From contig NC_073306.1 in assembly GCF_027595985.1 (NCBI RefSeq), positions 83,749,599 through 83,813,598 on the forward strand: a stretch of DNA of 64,000 bases. The letters run 5' to 3'. Below the pieces are notes generated by a model. That model saw nothing but the letters and a program-made list of their open reading frames with translations, searched no databases and was not told the origin of the DNA. This document shows, piece by piece, positions 50,846 to 64,000 of the stretch. The DNA is from Sorex araneus. Its lineage: Eukaryota > Chordata > Mammalia > Eulipotyphla > Soricidae. Each line of letters opens with the position of its first letter. Position 1 is the stretch's first letter. The translations under genes and the position numbers were made by a program.

Positions 50846-51700
50846 TTTGGTTTTTGGGAGGCCATATCTAACAATGCTCAGAGGTTAACGCCTGGCTCTG
50901 CACTCAGGAATTGCTCCTGGTGGTGTTCAGGACGCTGAGAGTCAAACCATATCACTGGGCTCGTGCAAGGCAATACTATCTCTCCAGCTACTTTTGTTTT
51001 TTGGTTTTTGAACCACATTCAGCAGTGATCAGGGTTTAACTCTCCAGTCCCACCATATTTTATAAATAACCCACCTTTGACCTTATATTTTGTTATTGTC
51101 CTTTTTGTTGTATTGCCTTTTTTTATTTATTTTTGGGAAGCTTTGGGCTGCCCCCATGGTGCTCAGGGGACCATATGAGTTACCAGGGATCCAATAGGGG
51201 TCCCCTGCATGCAAGGCAAGCTACCCCCTTTACGATCTCTGGCCCTAGTTACATTGCCTTTTTTCTTCCTTTCTGCTCTTCGTGCATATATTTAATAGCT
51301 ACTGAATAAAGCATACTGTACGCTAAGCTTCTTAACAGTGTCACTGGCCTCAGTTGACTCTTTGGACTTTGAAGTCCAGGGTAAATGAATTTGAATGCCA
51401 AGTTTCCCAGAGAGGGGCTTTATGACCATGGACAAGTCATAAAACTTCTCTCCATGTTTTTTTTTTTTTTGCTAGCTCCTATTTTCTCATTTTATTTATT
51501 TTTGGTTTTGGGACCATACCTGGCCATGCTCAGGATTTTGTCCTGGCTCTGCACTCAGAAATTAATTCAGATGATTCTCTGGGGACATACAAGATGCCGG
51601 GGAATCAAAAATACAGGTCCCTATTTTCTCTTATTTATTGTTTTTGTGCCAGCTCCACCCATGCCCAAGGCTTACTCCTGGCACTCCGGGTACTATTAAG
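50846..51700 (-). repeat. block of diverged family A SINEs
   Basis: Reverse pieces at about 50846-50990, 50996-51050 (internally deleted), 51122-51246, 51493-51610 and 51630-51700. Confidence 0.72.
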
Positions 51701-51740
51701 GAAAAAAGCTCCTATTTTCTTATTTTAAAGATAATCTTTT

Positions 51741-52152
51741 AGAGTCGGAGTGATAGTACAAAGAATATGGCCTCAGACATGCAAGGATCTACTGCTGTAC
51801 CAACTCCCCAACCTCAGAAAAACTTTCTAGGGCGTGGAGAGACAGGACAGCGGGTGGGGCTGGTCTTGCATGCAGCTGACCCAGGTGAGATCCTTGGCAT
51901 CAACATGCAGTCCCCTGAGCCACACCAGGAGTGATCTCTGAGCATCACTGGGTATGGCCCCAAAACAAAATTTCTAAAAGCATTTGTGCACTTGCTGAAA
52001 AGACCTCATACCACTGAATCCTTTTAAAATAATATTGTTAGGAGTGGATAGAATAAAGCTTAAGGTAAGGCTTAGGGACCCTGCCTCGCACATGACCAAC
52101 CTGTGAGATCCCCAGCACCACATAGGTCCTCCTGAGCCCCACCACCAAAAAG
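51741..52152 (+). repeat. three family A SINEs or fragments before MRPL24
   Basis: Plus pieces at about 51741-51815, 51830-51971 and 52040-52152. The last ends only ~32 bases before the acceptor of the MRPL24 start exon. Confidence 0.72.
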
Positions 52153-52183
52153 AGCTTCCTTGTTTCTGTCCCATTTCCCTCAG

Positions 52184-52243
52184 GGCTCACTAGGAAGATT
52201 TTGGGCCTTTCCTGGGCCTAGCGTGTTCTCCTTAACTTCAGCC
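52184..52243 (+). other. MRPL24: probable 5' UTR part of the MRPL24 start exon
   Basis: A strong acceptor (TTTCTGTCCCATTTCCCTCAG, ending at 52183) lies 60 nt upstream of the ATG. An alternative acceptor would be CTTCAG right before CCATG. The first exon would then be upstream, most likely in the CpG island near 48.5 kb. Confidence 0.6.
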
Positions 52244-53468
<1,225 letters not shown>

Positions 53469-53513
53469 GCCTGGGGGAAGAGCATCTTTGCAGCCTCCTC
53501 TCCTGCAGACGTC

Positions 53514-53519
53514 AATAAA
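53514..53519 (+). terminator. polyadenylation signal of MRPL24
   Basis: AATAAA 46 nt after the stop codon; cleavage is expected near 53540. This gives a very short 3' UTR. Confidence 0.85.
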
Positions 53520-53559
53520 GAGTCAGACATCTTTCTCTACAGTTGCTGTCTTCTGCTTG

Positions 53560-53692
53560 TATTCTTCTCCTGGGGCCACACCCAAGGTGCTCAGGAATCA
53601 CTCCTGGTAGTGTTCAAACAACCTTACTGACCCTGAGGTTGAACCTGAGTCAGCCACAGGCAAGTGCCCTAAGCCCTTTGCTATCTCTCCCA
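53560..53692 (-). repeat. family A SINE between MRPL24 and METTL25B 3' ends
   Basis: Reverse, diverged; 'gttgaacctgagtcagccac' core. Confidence 0.8.
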
Positions 53693-53977
53693 GAGAACCA
53701 TACGGGATTCTGGGGATAGAACTCGGCTATAATATCACTGAGGTTGTTGAGGAAACCTAGGTGTGGGTCAGGGTGCACTAAGTTGGCTCCCAGGGTTGGC
53801 CTACAGGACCTGGGGTGTATACTGAACGGAACCCAAGTGCCTCTAGGACTAGGACATGGCTGCTGTCCGGTGTGGAGGCGGGGGAAGGGAGGGTCAGACC
53901 CAACTGGAACCCTTTGGGGTGCACATCGGCTATTTTCTGTGCCCAACAAGAACAGAAGGGAAAAAACAACTACCCTC

Positions 53978-53983
53978 TTTAAT
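53978..53983 (-). terminator. possible polyadenylation signal of METTL25B
   Basis: ATTAAA on the minus strand, about 160 nt after the stop, followed downstream by a T/GT-rich stretch (GTTGTTTTTTCCC). No AATAAA is seen on this strand between the stop and MRPL24. Confidence 0.5.
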
Positions 53984-54140
53984 AAATTAAAATACTTTAC
54001 ATCAAAGAACACATGAAGGAGAAACGACACGGAGCTGAAGGCCGAGTGCAAGCAGTGTCCAGGGAGGTGGCGCCCACTCTGCCCACCATGGGGCCAGGCT
54101 GGTTTCACAGGCGACCGAGATGTGCCTTCTTCGGACCATG

Positions 54141-64000
<9,860 letters not shown>

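Overview
This is a window of mammalian nuclear DNA. It has intron-split genes with GT-AG junctions, CpG-island promoters and a very high load of short tRNA-headed retroposons. Almost every intron carries copies of a ~170 bp element (called family A below). Family A has a 'ggggctggagcgatag' head, a 'gggttcgattccc' pol III B box, a 'cagcatcccatatggtc' body and an A-rich tail. From memory, this element and a second one with the same head but another body (family B, 'gccaaaaacagtaac', tail of repeated 'cagtgata') are typical of shrews (Eulipotyphla, Soricidae, probably Sorex). I could not run a search to confirm the species.

Four protein genes can be read exon by exon, in the same order as human 1q23.1. 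They are PRCC (minus strand; coding exons 1-5 at 25385 down to 2720; the last exons lie beyond the left edge), HDGF (plus strand, six coding exons, 36842-45893), MRPL24 (plus strand, five coding exons, 52244-53468) and METTL25B/RRNAD1 (minus strand, eight coding exons, 63976 down to 54141). All exon joins keep frame and give products of 244 aa (HDGF), 216 aa (MRPL24) and 475 aa (METTL25B). PRCC is complete for its first 442 residues. All four look intact.

Layout: 1-25 kb is PRCC with introns packed with family A copies. 24.3-26.0 kb is the PRCC CpG island and a promoter with five copies of the ACTACAA-type (ZNF143-like) motif. 26-35.5 kb is intergenic, with an old LINE-1 3' fragment, nested SINEs and a ~670 bp GGAA/GGGA microsatellite. 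36.0-37.3 kb is the HDGF CpG island, and 36.9-44.4 kb is the large first HDGF intron, whose first 5.5 kb is free of shrew SINEs. 44.4-47.2 kb holds the other HDGF exons and 3' UTR. 48.4-49.0 kb is the probable MRPL24 promoter island. 52.2-53.5 kb holds MRPL24, 54.0-58.1 kb METTL25B exons 8-2, and 58.1-63.9 kb its first intron. The right edge is the METTL25B promoter.

The genes do not form a pathway. PRCC is a nuclear splicing-associated protein, HDGF a PWWP chromatin-binding and growth-factor protein, MRPL24 a mitochondrial large-subunit ribosomal protein, and METTL25B a methyltransferase-like protein. HDGF and PRCC are divergent, and MRPL24 and METTL25B converge tail to tail. I found no undescribed multi-gene system. 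The most interesting observations are transposon nesting (including an A-only insertion with a target duplication), a non-canonical GC-AG intron in MRPL24, the shared promoter motif and the 7 kb SINE-poor block around the HDGF promoter.
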